From VAZQ01 sp034669045 (GTDB lineage Bacteria > Pseudomonadota > Alphaproteobacteria > Rhizobiales > Xanthobacteraceae), in assembly GCA_034669045.1 (NCBI GenBank), contig JAXDOD010000102.1, positions 37,730-101,729 on the forward strand: DNA of 64,000 bases. The letters are read 5' to 3'. The notes below the pieces were generated by a model that saw only the letters and a program-made list of their open reading frames with translations, did no database searches and was not told the origin of the DNA. Positions within the stretch are counted from its first letter, which is position 1. The number at the start of each line of letters is the position of its first letter. Shown piece by piece: positions 1-7,982 of this stretch. A program made the position numbers and the translations under genes.

Positions 1-910
1 ATTCGGAGCCCCGGTTGCCCCCCAATGGAATATAGACATAGTCGCGAAACCAAGCCGACAAGCTGATGTGCCAACGGCGCCAGAATTCAGTTATCGAACG
101 AGACGTGTAGGGAAGGCGAAAGTTACGCGGGAAGCGGATGCCGAGCCCCAGTGCGAGGCCGACAGCCATGTTTGAGTAGCCCATAAAATCGAAATAGATC
201 TGCAAGGTGTATGCCGCGAGCCCAAGCCAAGCCTCCATAAGGGTGACGGCCTGGGTGTGACTGAAGACAGACTCGGCAATGCGAGCCGTCTCATCGGCAA
301 TCAAAACCTTTTGTGCCAAGCCGATGATGAATATCCGCATGCCAGCGGAGGCTCGGCCCATTGTCGTTCTGCGTTCCCGCAGTTGCCGGTACACCGTGTT
401 GTAACGGACGATCGGTCCTGCCACCAGTTGCGGGAACATCGACAGATAGACGGCTGCTTCCAGCGGGTCGCGATTGGCGACAACTTTTCGACGGCTGATG
501 TCGATCAAGTAGGAAATGGAGTGAAAGGCAACAAAAGAAATGCCTAGCGGCAATGGGATTCCTAGAATGCCGATGCTTTTTGGGGGGCTCAGTACGGTGC
601 TGTTAAGAGTTTGAATGAAGAAATCTGCATATTTGAAAATACCGAGCGCCACGAGATTAAGTATCACGCCAACGGCCGTTGCCGCCGTTCTCTGCCAGCC
701 TTCGAGGGGATCAATGACAAGTGCGATGCCGTAATTGGAAAAAATCATCAGCAGCATGAAAGCGACGAACCAGGGCTCACCCCATGCATAAAAAAGCAAG
801 GACGCCAGCAACATGAACAGATTCTTCGTGTAAGTCGTCGGCAGCATGAAATAGACGGTCAGGAAAACAGGCAAGAAATAAAACAAGAAAATAATGGAAG
901 AAAATACCAC
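1..910 (-). CDS. MBOAT family O-acyltransferase (AlgI/DltB type), 3' end cut off by window edge
   Basis: Reading the minus strand from a GTG at 910 gives 303 uninterrupted codons to the window edge. The N-terminus VVFSSIIFLFYFLPVF followed by several hydrophobic segments is typical of membrane-bound O-acyltransferases. The family signature RRWHISLSAWFRDY followed by YIPLGGNR lies at about residues 280-301. The catalytic His region expected further on is outside the window. The GTG is chosen because GGGGAG lies 5 bases upstream and the family normally starts with M-V/L-F-S/N-S; in-frame GTGs a few codons upstream are possible but less likely. The enzyme would transfer an acyl group, usually acetyl, to an exported sugar at the inner membrane. 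It lies downstream of and co-oriented with the rhamnose operon, so O-acetylation of the same glycan is a reasonable inference. Its base composition is clearly AT-richer than the rest of the window. Confidence 0.85.
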   Translation of the reverse strand, partial: MVFSSIIFLFYFLPVFLTVYFMLPTTYTKNLFMLLASLLFYAWGEPWFVAFMLLMIFSNYGIALVIDPLEGWQRTAATAVGVILNLVALGIFKYADFFIQTLNSTVLSPPKSIGILGIPLPLGISFVAFHSISYLIDISRRKVVANRDPLEAAVYLSMFPQLVAGPIVRYNTVYRQLRERRTTMGRASAGMRIFIIGLAQKVLIADETARIAESVFSHTQAVTLMEAWLGLAAYTLQIYFDFMGYSNMAVGLALGLGIRFPRNFRLPYTSRSITEFWRRWHISLSAWFRDYVYIPLGGNRGSE

Positions 911-1075
911 GCCGCTCCCCACCACCGCCGGTGCGCGAGCACCCTACCGCCGAACAGATAACAAGACAACCTGGAAATTCCGCAGAAAGAAATTCCGACA
1001 AAAATGCGTGCGCATTACCGACTGCCGGAATGTTCCGGGACCGGGTCATCGCCGCGACCGAGGGCAGTCGGCTCC

Positions 1076-1945
1076 CTACAAACTTTTTACGATGCGATGG
1101 AGATAGCTCGCGTAGCTGCTCTTGCCGGGGGTCCTCAACAATGGGTCGATCTGATCAATCGTGACATAGCCTAGCCGTAGCGCAATCTCCTCAGGGCAGG
1201 AGATCTTCAGGCCTTGACGGCGCTCCAGGGTCGCCACGAATTCGGATGCTTCGAGAAGCGAGTCTATGGTGCCGGTATCGAGCCAGGCATAGCCGCGTCC
1301 CATCTGCTCGACGTGGAGGTCGCCGGCTTCGAGATAGCGGCGATTGACGTCGGTAATCTCCAGCTCACCCCGACCTGAAGGTTTCACTTCTGCAGCGTAG
1401 CGGACAACCGAATTGTCATAGAAGTAGAGCCCGGTGACTGCCCAGTTGGATTTCGGCTGGGCTGGTTTTTCCTCGATCGATATCGCTTTTCCAGAAGAAT
1501 CGAATTCGACCACTCCGTAGCGTTTTGCATCGAGCACCTCATAAGCGAACAAGGTGGCCCCAGCCTGACGCTGTTTGGCTGAGTTCAGAAGCTCCGGCAG
1601 GCCGTGGCCATGAAAGATATTGTCGCCGAGGATGAGCGCACATCGGTCCGAGCCGATGAAGTCGCGTCCGATAATGAAGGCTTGGGCCAGACCTTCCGGC
1701 TGCGGTTGCGCTGCATAGCTGATCGACACGCCGAAATGCCGCCCGTCGCCTAATAGCGCTTGAAACAGAGCTTGGTCGTGTGGCGTCGTGATAACGAGGA
1801 TGTCACGGATTTCAGCAAGCAACAGAACCGACAGAGGATAATAGATCATCGGCTTGTCGTAGACCGGCAATAATTGCTTGGAAACGGCAACGGTGATCGG
1901 ATATAGACGCGTGCCGCTCCCGCCCGCCAAAATAATCCCCTTCAT
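1076..1945 (-). CDS. rfbA: Glucose-1-phosphate thymidylyltransferase
   Basis: First enzyme of dTDP-L-rhamnose synthesis: it joins dTTP and glucose-1-phosphate to give dTDP-glucose. The protein has 289 residues, the normal RmlA length. The nucleotide-binding signature GGSGTRLYPIT lies at residues 8-18, SKQLLPVYDKPM follows at 22-33, the metal/substrate motif GDN at 107-109 and EEKP at 158-161. Its ATG overlaps the stop of rfbD (ATGA overlap), so it is translationally coupled as the last gene of rfbC-rfbB-rfbD-rfbA. About 165 bases separate it from the downstream acyltransferase. The identification is secure. Confidence 0.97.
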   Translation of the reverse strand: MKGIILAGGSGTRLYPITVAVSKQLLPVYDKPMIYYPLSVLLLAEIRDILVITTPHDQALFQALLGDGRHFGVSISYAAQPQPEGLAQAFIIGRDFIGSDRCALILGDNIFHGHGLPELLNSAKQRQAGATLFAYEVLDAKRYGVVEFDSSGKAISIEEKPAQPKSNWAVTGLYFYDNSVVRYAAEVKPSGRGELEITDVNRRYLEAGDLHVEQMGRGYAWLDTGTIDSLLEASEFVATLERRQGLKISCPEEIALRLGYVTIDQIDPLLRTPGKSSYASYLHRIVKSL

Positions 1946-2847
1946 GTAGGACTTCCCTGCAATTCAAAGAGTTGTTCGAGACAGGTCTCAAGAGATTTCC
2001 GCCACATTGGCAGGCGTATCGCGAACACGCGGTCGAGCTTCGAACAATCGAGCCGTGAATTTTGGGGTCGGCGCGCCCGGGTAGGATATTCACTCGTTGA
2101 AATGGCATGCACGCGACAGGCTCGCCCGCGTTTTGCCGCCGACCACTCCATGATGGCGCTCGCGAAGCGGCACCACGTGGTCTCGCCCGATCCGGTCGCG
2201 TGATAGGTTCCGCACAGCGTCGAGCGGTCCGCCTTCTCGATCAACCTGTCGCCGACCGCCGCAATGGCAACAGCAAGATCGGCGGCAAACGTGGGAGCCC
2301 CCCATTGATCATCGACGACTTTGACCTCGTCGCGCTCGGCCGCCAGGCGCAACATCGTCTTGACGAAGTTGTGGCCGTCCGGGCTGCACACCCAGCTCGT
2401 GCGCACGATCACATGATCGTTCGTTTCGGCGGCGACGGCCATTTCGCCGGCCAGCTTCGAATGCCCGTAGACGCCAAGCGGCCCCGGCTCATCCGTTTCG
2501 ACATAGGGCGAGGTCTTGGCGCCGTCGAAGACGTAGTCGGTCGAAATATGGATCAATGGGGCGGCCGCGGCGCGGGCCGCCGCAGCAACATGGCGCGCCC
2601 CGTCACGGTTGACCAGGAACGCCTGATCGGCATCGTCTTCCGCCTTGTCGACGGCCGTATAGGCCGCCGCGTTGATGACGAGGTCGGGATGGAATTGGGA
2701 AACCGCGGCCAGGACGGAATTTCGATCGGTGATGTCGACTTTTGAGCGGCCGGCGGCGGCGACAACGGTTCCCCGCGCGCTATAGGTGCGGGCCAGCGCT
2801 TGGGCGACCTGCCCATTTTCTCCAATGATCAAGACTCGAGGCGTCAT
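1942..2847 (-). CDS. rfbD: dTDP-4-dehydrorhamnose reductase
   Basis: Last step of dTDP-L-rhamnose synthesis: NAD(P)H-dependent reduction of the 4-keto group. The 301-residue protein opens with MTPRVLIIGENGQVAQAL, a GxxGxxG dinucleotide site, and carries STDYVFDG and the catalytic YGHSK (YxxxK). An in-frame ATG lies much further upstream at 3033, but that extension would run deep into rfbB and has no family counterpart. The ATG at 2847 sits 4 bases after the rfbB stop and gives the usual RmlD length. Its stop overlaps the rfbA start by 4 bases. Confidence 0.96.
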   Translation of the reverse strand: MTPRVLIIGENGQVAQALARTYSARGTVVAAAGRSKVDITDRNSVLAAVSQFHPDLVINAAAYTAVDKAEDDADQAFLVNRDGARHVAAAARAAAAPLIHISTDYVFDGAKTSPYVETDEPGPLGVYGHSKLAGEMAVAAETNDHVIVRTSWVCSPDGHNFVKTMLRLAAERDEVKVVDDQWGAPTFAADLAVAIAAVGDRLIEKADRSTLCGTYHATGSGETTWCRFASAIMEWSAAKRGRACRVHAISTSEYPTRARRPQNSRLDCSKLDRVFAIRLPMWRKSLETCLEQLFELQGSPT

Positions 2848-2851
2848 TTTG

Positions 2852-3904
2852 TCAGACGTTGATGAGGCCGAGGCGATCGCCGCTGTAGACGCTCTCGCGC
2901 AATGGTTGCCACCATGCCCGGTTCTCGAAATACCAGAGGACGGTCCTGCCCAGGCCAGTCTCGAAAGACTCCTGCGCGCTCCAGCCAAGTTCCCGTTCGA
3001 TCTTGGAAGGATCGATCGCATAACGGCGATCATGACCAGGACGATCCGGCACGAACGTGATCAGCTCGCGGCGGCGGCCGGCACGCGGCACGAGTTCGTC
3101 CACCAGATCGCAGATCGTTTGCACGACCTCAAGATTGGTGCGTTCGCTGGAACCACCGACGTTGTATTTGTGCCCAATGCGGCCCTTGGTCAGGATGACC
3201 GCCAACGCCCGAACGTGGTCGTCGACATAGAGCCAGTCGCGGATATGTTGTCCATCGCCGTAGACCGGAAGCGCCTTTCCTTCGAGCGCGTTCAGAATGA
3301 CCAGCGGAACAAGCTTTTCCGGAAAATGATAGGGCCCATAATTGTTGGAACAGTTGGAAATGATTGTCGGCAGCCCGTAGGTCTCATACCAGGCGCTGAC
3401 CAGATGATCGCTCGCAGCCTTGCTGGCGGAATAGGGAGATCTCGGACTATACGGCATCTCCTCATTGAACTGGCCCGTCGGTCCAAGCGACCCGTAGACC
3501 TCGTCGGTCGAAATATGAAGAAACTTGAATCGCTCGCGCGATGGGGGCGACAGGCGCGACCAATATCCGCGAGCCGCCTCCAGCATCGTATGCGTGCCGA
3601 GCACGTTGGTCCGGACGAAGTCATCAGAGCCGCTGATCGAGCGATCGACATGGCTCTCGGCCGCAAGGTGCATGACCGCATCCGGGGCAAAGTCACGGAA
3701 GAGCGCGTCGAGAGCTGCTCGATCGCAGACGTCGGCGCGGGCGAAACGGTAATTCGCACTGTCCTTAAGGGAGTCGAGCGAGCGAAGATTCGCTGCGTAG
3801 GTCAGCTTGTCGACATTCAGGACCGTCCAGTACTCGGTCTGTACGAGATATCTGCAGACGGCTGATCCGATAAAGCCGGCTCCTCCCGTGACTAGGACGC
3901 GCAT
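2852..3904 (-). CDS. rfbB: dTDP-glucose 4,6-dehydratase
   Basis: Extended SDR enzyme converting dTDP-glucose to dTDP-4-keto-6-deoxyglucose. The 350-residue length is typical. Visible features are the Rossmann motif GGAGFIG at 7-13, the Thr-Asp-Glu triad T133-D134-E135 within STDEVYG, and the catalytic Y158-S-A-S-K162. The order and spacing (20 bases after rfbC, 4 before rfbD) place it second in a four-gene rhamnose operon. A GDP-mannose-dehydratase homologue lies elsewhere in this window, but the operon context makes the dTDP assignment firm. Confidence 0.97.
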   Translation of the reverse strand: MRVLVTGGAGFIGSAVCRYLVQTEYWTVLNVDKLTYAANLRSLDSLKDSANYRFARADVCDRAALDALFRDFAPDAVMHLAAESHVDRSISGSDDFVRTNVLGTHTMLEAARGYWSRLSPPSRERFKFLHISTDEVYGSLGPTGQFNEEMPYSPRSPYSASKAASDHLVSAWYETYGLPTIISNCSNNYGPYHFPEKLVPLVILNALEGKALPVYGDGQHIRDWLYVDDHVRALAVILTKGRIGHKYNVGGSSERTNLEVVQTICDLVDELVPRAGRRRELITFVPDRPGHDRRYAIDPSKIERELGWSAQESFETGLGRTVLWYFENRAWWQPLRESVYSGDRLGLINV

Positions 3905-3924
3905 CTCTCAATCCAGGAATTGCT

Positions 3925-4485
3925 TCATTCGAAATAGACGCGAAGGTCTCGGAGTCTGGGCTGCGCTTTGTCTTTCTCCGATAATTGTGACGTCATCCCT
4001 GCCAGCGGCCACCTGATCCCGAGCTCCGGGTCGTTCCACAGAAGACCGAGATCGTTCTCGCGCGAGTAGTAATTGCTGACTTTGTACAAGACCTCCGTAT
4101 CAGGTTCAAGGGTGCAGAACCCATGGGCGAAACCCAGAGGAATCAACAGTTGATGCCCGTTCTCCGCTGACAAATCCGCCGCGACGTGACGCCCGAACGA
4201 AGGCGAGGACCGGCGAATGTCGAGCGCGACGTCGAAGATCCGCCCGCGAACCACGCGCACAAGCTTGTCCTGGGCAAAGGGAGGCGACTGGAAATGCAGC
4301 CCCCTGACCGTGCCGACTTCGTTCGAAAGCGAATGATTTTCCTGGATGAAGGTCAAAAAGATGCCGGCCGCTTCGAACTCGCTTTTCCGGTAGGTCTCGG
4401 AAAAAAATCCACGATTGTCGCGGACTCTCGACGGCTTGATGAGCTTGACAGACGGAATTTCCAGCGAATCAATTTGGATCGGCAT
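3925..4485 (-). CDS. rfbC: dTDP-4-dehydrorhamnose 3,5-epimerase
   Basis: Cupin epimerase acting on dTDP-4-keto-6-deoxyglucose. The protein has 186 residues. It shows the family start IDSLEIPSVKLIKPSR, the D-NRGFFSETY stretch, the catalytic His64 in RGLHFQSPP, and PLGFAHGFCTLE at 117-127. It is the first gene of the rfbCBDA operon and faces a 313-base divergent control region shared with the giant sulfotransferase gene. Contrast this canonical RmlC with the aberrant RmlC homologue at 19960-20469. Confidence 0.96.
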   Translation of the reverse strand: MPIQIDSLEIPSVKLIKPSRVRDNRGFFSETYRKSEFEAAGIFLTFIQENHSLSNEVGTVRGLHFQSPPFAQDKLVRVVRGRIFDVALDIRRSSPSFGRHVAADLSAENGHQLLIPLGFAHGFCTLEPDTEVLYKVSNYYSRENDLGLLWNDPELGIRWPLAGMTSQLSEKDKAQPRLRDLRVYFE

Positions 4486-4527
4486 GTTGTGCGCTCATTC
4501 TCGGATTCCGCCCGGTGCCCAGATCAT

Positions 4528-4555
4528 TAATTCCAAGAGGCAATAATTCCAAGAG
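4528..4555. repeat. Two 12-base direct repeats upstream of rfbC
   Basis: The sequence TAATTCCAAGAG occurs at 4528-4539 and again at 4544-4555, exactly 16 bases apart. Both copies lie just downstream (in the rfbC sense) of a possible -10 element and could be a regulator binding pair. Function is inference. Confidence 0.5.
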
Positions 4556-4577
4556 TATAGACTTGTCACGCCTCCGG

Positions 4578-4593
4578 CGTGCAATATTGCACG
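4578..4593. promoter_or_regulatory. Perfect 16-base palindrome, candidate operator
   Basis: CGTGCAATATTGCACG is a perfect inverted repeat without spacer. It sits in the divergent region and overlaps the possible -35 of rfbC and the possible -10 of the sulfotransferase gene. A dimeric regulator bound here could control both directions. I do not recognise the regulator. Confidence 0.5.
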
Positions 4594-4798
4594 TCAAAAG
4601 CATGATTGGAGGCTGTGAACTGCCCTCCGGCAGCACCGGCTGTCGCGGCCGTTTTCCACAGAGCGGGACGGGACTGGCGTTCGGCGCCGCGATCGACCGC
4701 AACCTGGGCGGAAGCTCTCTATGCTGGCACACTGGCCCTGCCCCGTCAGGTTCTCAACTGTAATGCCCCCAATTTAATCGTTTGGAAGGGAAGACGAA

Positions 4799-7700
4799 GT
4801 GGCCGCGAAGCCAAAAATAGGCGCAGGGTTCAAGGCGAGACCGAAGGCGGCCCCCCGGGCCGGGTCGCGGACCTGCGTCATCGTCGCCGGCATGCATCGA
4901 TCCGGCACATCCGCCGTCGCACGGGTCGTGAACCTCCTGGGCGCCGATATCGCGCGCGACCTGTGGCCTGCATCTCCCGGCGACAATGACCTGGGTTTCT
5001 GGGAGGCGACCAGGGTCATCGAGATTCACGAAGCGCTGCTGGCCGCGATCGGCAGCAGCTACGACGATCCACTGCCGCTCTCCCGCAACTGGATCAAGAC
5101 CACCGCGGCCCGCAAAGCCAAGCGCCAGATCGCCGATCACATCGAACAGGAATTCCGCACCAGCCGCGCGTTCGTCGTGAAGGATCCGCGCATCACCCGA
5201 CTGCTGCCCTTGTGGCTCGAAGTCCTGGACGGTCTCAACATCGAGGCGAAAATCGTCATCCCCTTGCGCAACCCTCTCGAGGTCGCCGAATCGCTGCGCA
5301 GGCGAAATGCCTTCGCCCACGACAAGTCGCTGCTGATGTATGCCGACGCCAACCTGGCCACCGAGTTTGCAAGCCGCGGCCGTGATCGAATCTTCGTTTC
5401 ATACAAAGCGCTCCTGACCGACTGGCGGCCGTTTGCCGGCAAGCTCATGACGATTGTCGGCCTGCGGCCGCGCCGGAACCATGAGACTGCGATCAAGGCA
5501 TTCCTGACCAACGACCTGCATCGCAACCGGTATACGCACGACGACCTTGCCCGCCTGACGGGCGTGGGACGCATGGCGGTCGAGATTTTTGATCGTATGA
5601 CCGAGGCTGCTCGCTCGGGCGAGAAACCCGCGCTGCAAGAGTCATTCGATGCCCTGCGTTCGACGCTGATGGAAGGTTCGACGCTGTTCAAAGGCCTGAT
5701 GCACGCGGACACCAAAAAGGCCCGGGACATGGAAACCGACCTTCGCGCCGAAATCGGAAGGCTGGTCGTCGACCGTGACGCGCAACGCACCCAGTTCGAA
5801 GCTGCGAGAGCCGAAGCCGCCGCCGCCCGAACAGGACACGAGACCCTCGCGAAGGACCGTGACGCGTTCCTCGCCGAACGCGCGACCATCCTCAAGGAGC
5901 GCGAGGCCTTCATCAAGGAACGCGACTTCATCCTCAAGGAGCGCGATGCGTTCCTGGCCGAGCGCGACGCCTTGATCAAGCAACATCAGGCGGTCGAACG
6001 CGCCCACGAAGCCCTGACCAAGGAGCGCGGCGCTTTTCTCAAGGAGCGCAGCGTTCTCTTGAAGCAACAAGACGCGTTCCTCGCCGAACGCAGCACGATG
6101 TTGCAGGACCACAAAACATTTCTGACCGAGCGGGACGCCATCCTCAAGGAGCGGGATGCCGTGCTCAAAGAGTACGATACCTTCGCACGAGCTCACGCCG
6201 GCTTTGTCACCGAGCGCAAGACGCTGTTCAAGGAGCGGGATGCGCTTCTGGCAGAGCGCGATGTCATTCTCGAAGAACACAAGGCCTTTCGCGCCGAGCG
6301 CACATCGATGCTCAAGGAGCACGACAAGTTCCTTGCCGAGCGCGACGCCATCCTCAAGGAACGCGATGCCGTGATGGCCGAGCGCGACGTGTTCCTAAAC
6401 GAGCGCAAGACGCTGTTCAAGGAACGGGACGCGCTTGTGGCCGAGCGCGACGTCGTCCTTGATGAACACAAGGCGTTCCGCGCCGAGCGTGACTCGATGC
6501 TCAAGGAGCATGACAAGTTCCTGGCCGAGCGCGACGTCATTCTCGAAGAACACAGGGCGTTCCTCGCCGAGCGCAACTCCATGCTGAAGGAGCACGACAA
6601 ATTCCTCGCCGAGCGCGAGGCCATCCTCAAAGAACGCAATGCCGTCATGGCCGAGCGCGACGTGTTCCAATCGGAGCGCAAGACGCTGTTCAAGGAGCGG
6701 GGTGCGCTTCTGGCCGAGCGCGATGTCATTCTCGAAGAACACAAGGCGTTCCTCGCCGAGCGCAGCTCGATGCTGAAGGAGCACGACAAGTTCCTCGCCG
6801 AGCGCGACGCCATCCTCAAGGAACGCAATGCCGTCATGGCCGAGCACGACGTGTTCCAATCGGAGCGCAAGACGCTGTTCAAGGAACGGGACGCGCTTGT
6901 GGCGGAGCGCGATGTCATTCTCGAAGAACACAAGGCGTTTCTCGCCGAGCGCAGCTCGATGCTCAAGGAGCACGACAAGTTCCTCGCCGAGCGCGACGCC
7001 ATCCTCAAGGAACGGGATGCCTTCATCGCCGAGCGCGATGTTTTCATGAACGAACGCAAGACGCTCTTCGAGGAGCGCGATGCCGTGCTCGGGCAGCACA
7101 CGGCATTTCTGGTCGAGCGTGATGCAATCCTGAAAGAGCACGCCACCTTCTCCGCCGAGCGCGACGCCATCCTCAAGGAACGGGACGCCTTCCTGGCCGA
7201 GCGCCACGTCATTCTCAACGAGCGCAAGACCTTTCTCACCGAGCGCGACTCGATGTTCCAGGAGCATGACAGGTTCCGCGCCGAGCGCGACGGCATCCTC
7301 AAGGAGCGCGATGCCTTCTTGGCCGAGCGGGGGGTCTTCCAATCCGAGCGCAAGACGCTCTTCAAGGAAAGGGACGCGATTCTGGCGGAGCGCCATCACA
7401 TTCTCGGCGAACACAAGACCTTCCTCGCCGAGCGCGATTGCATGCTGAAGGAGCACGACAAGTTTCTCTCCGAGCGGGACGCCATCCTCAGGGAACGCGA
7501 TGCCTTGATCAAGCAATACGAGGCAGCCGGACAGGCGCGCGCCAGCCTCGTCGAGGAACGCAAGGTCCTCCTTGAGGAGCGCAAGACCCTGTTCAAAGAA
7601 CGCGACGTCGCTCTCGCCGAGCGACAAGCGGTCCTCAAGCAATACAGCGATCAACGGGCAGAATATGATGTCTTGCGAGAGACGCATCAGCTCATTGTCG

Positions 7701-7978
7701 CTGAGCGCGACACGCTTCAAAAGATGCAGCAGCTACTGATGGAGGCGCGGGCGGAACTTGAAAGCACGGCTGCAGCTTTGCGAGCGGAACAAGAAACCCT
7801 CGCGGCGGAAAGAAATCGGCTTCTGGACGAACGCGCGGTCTTGCATGCAGATGTTGAAGGGCTGCGCAAGGAGCGCAATGATCTCGAAGCCGAGCGCGAT
7901 GCTCTGGTCCACGAGCGCGAAGAACGCCGCGGCTGGCCGATGACAGGCCTTCGCCGCAAGTTCGGGCGCGCTCAATGA
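4799..7978 (+). CDS. Sulfotransferase with a 98-heptad helical repeat domain
   Basis: A 1059-residue protein starting at GTG; a GGAAGGGAAG purine run ending 5 bases upstream serves as ribosome site. Residues 1-300 are a sulfotransferase: the PAPS 5'-phosphosulfate loop GMHRSGTSAVAR at 31-42, KDPR at 128-131, and a 3'-phosphate motif R157-N-P...S165. Residues 357-1042 are 98 consecutive heptads, consensus F/I-L-x-E-R-D-A, without a single phase break by my count. A basic tail, GWPMTGLRRKFG, closes the protein. Hydrophobic residues fall mostly on two adjacent heptad positions, with Arg usually at the fifth, so this is not a textbook a/d coiled coil. If helical it would span about 100 nm. The rhamnose, ABC-exporter and RgpF-type neighbours suggest it sulfates the same glycan. 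The role of the repeat is unknown; a length ruler or scaffold is my inference. Confidence 0.85.
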   Translation: MAAKPKIGAGFKARPKAAPRAGSRTCVIVAGMHRSGTSAVARVVNLLGADIARDLWPASPGDNDLGFWEATRVIEIHEALLAAIGSSYDDPLPLSRNWIKTTAARKAKRQIADHIEQEFRTSRAFVVKDPRITRLLPLWLEVLDGLNIEAKIVIPLRNPLEVAESLRRRNAFAHDKSLLMYADANLATEFASRGRDRIFVSYKALLTDWRPFAGKLMTIVGLRPRRNHETAIKAFLTNDLHRNRYTHDDLARLTGVGRMAVEIFDRMTEAARSGEKPALQESFDALRSTLMEGSTLFKGLMHADTKKARDMETDLRAEIGRLVVDRDAQRTQFEAARAEAAAARTGHETLAKDRDAFLAERATILKEREAFIKERDFILKERDAFLAERDALIKQHQAVERAHEALTKERGAFLKERSVLLKQQDAFLAERSTMLQDHKTFLTERDAILKERDAVLKEYDTFARAHAGFVTERKTLFKERDALLAERDVILEEHKAFRAERTSMLKEHDKFLAERDAILKERDAVMAERDVFLNERKTLFKERDALVAERDVVLDEHKAFRAERDSMLKEHDKFLAERDVILEEHRAFLAERNSMLKEHDKFLAEREAILKERNAVMAERDVFQSERKTLFKERGALLAERDVILEEHKAFLAERSSMLKEHDKFLAERDAILKERNAVMAEHDVFQSERKTLFKERDALVAERDVILEEHKAFLAERSSMLKEHDKFLAERDAILKERDAFIAERDVFMNERKTLFEERDAVLGQHTAFLVERDAILKEHATFSAERDAILKERDAFLAERHVILNERKTFLTERDSMFQEHDRFRAERDGILKERDAFLAERGVFQSERKTLFKERDAILAERHHILGEHKTFLAERDCMLKEHDKFLSERDAILRERDALIKQYEAAGQARASLVEERKVLLEERKTLFKERDVALAERQAVLKQYSDQRAEYDVLRETHQLIVAERDTLQKMQQLLMEARAELESTAAALRAEQETLAAERNRLLDERAVLHADVEGLRKERNDLEAERDALVHEREERRGWPMTGLRRKFGRAQ
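5867..7924 (+). repeat. Intragenic tandem repeat: 21-base heptad units with a 189-base higher-order period
   Basis: The coding repeat has a 21-base basic unit (7 residues) repeated 98 times. On top of it a 9-heptad (189-base) unit recurs: the string GAAGAACACA or GATGAACACA starts at 6272, 6461, 6545, 6734 and 6923, with steps of 189, 84, 189 and 189 bases. The 84-base step is exactly four heptads, so the frame is kept. This looks like growth by unequal recombination or slippage and predicts length variation among strains. Confidence 0.9.
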
Positions 7979-7982
7979 ACGG

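Larger units (their letters stand above)
4486..4798. other. Divergent intergenic control region between rfbC and the sulfotransferase gene
   Basis: These 313 bases contain no convincing gene. They are AT-richer than their surroundings and hold two structured elements annotated separately: a 12-base direct repeat (4528-4555) and a perfect 16-base palindrome (4578-4593). The palindrome overlaps possible promoter elements on both strands. On the plus strand, TTGTCA (4563-4568) and TATTGC (4585-4590) are separated by 16 bases. On the minus strand, TTGCAC (4584-4579) and TATACT (4559-4554) are separated by 19. These promoter calls are by eye only. Confidence 0.5.

Noticed and set aside
6193..7720. 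Two long minus-strand open frames (390 and 441 codons) inside the heptad gene
   Set aside because: The 21-base periodic DNA keeps all frames free of stops once one unit is free. Their products are only mirror repeats of the heptads, without start signals.
5867..7924. CRISPR-like appearance of the regularly spaced repeats
   Set aside because: Repeats are contiguous coding heptads without unique spacers and keep one open frame.
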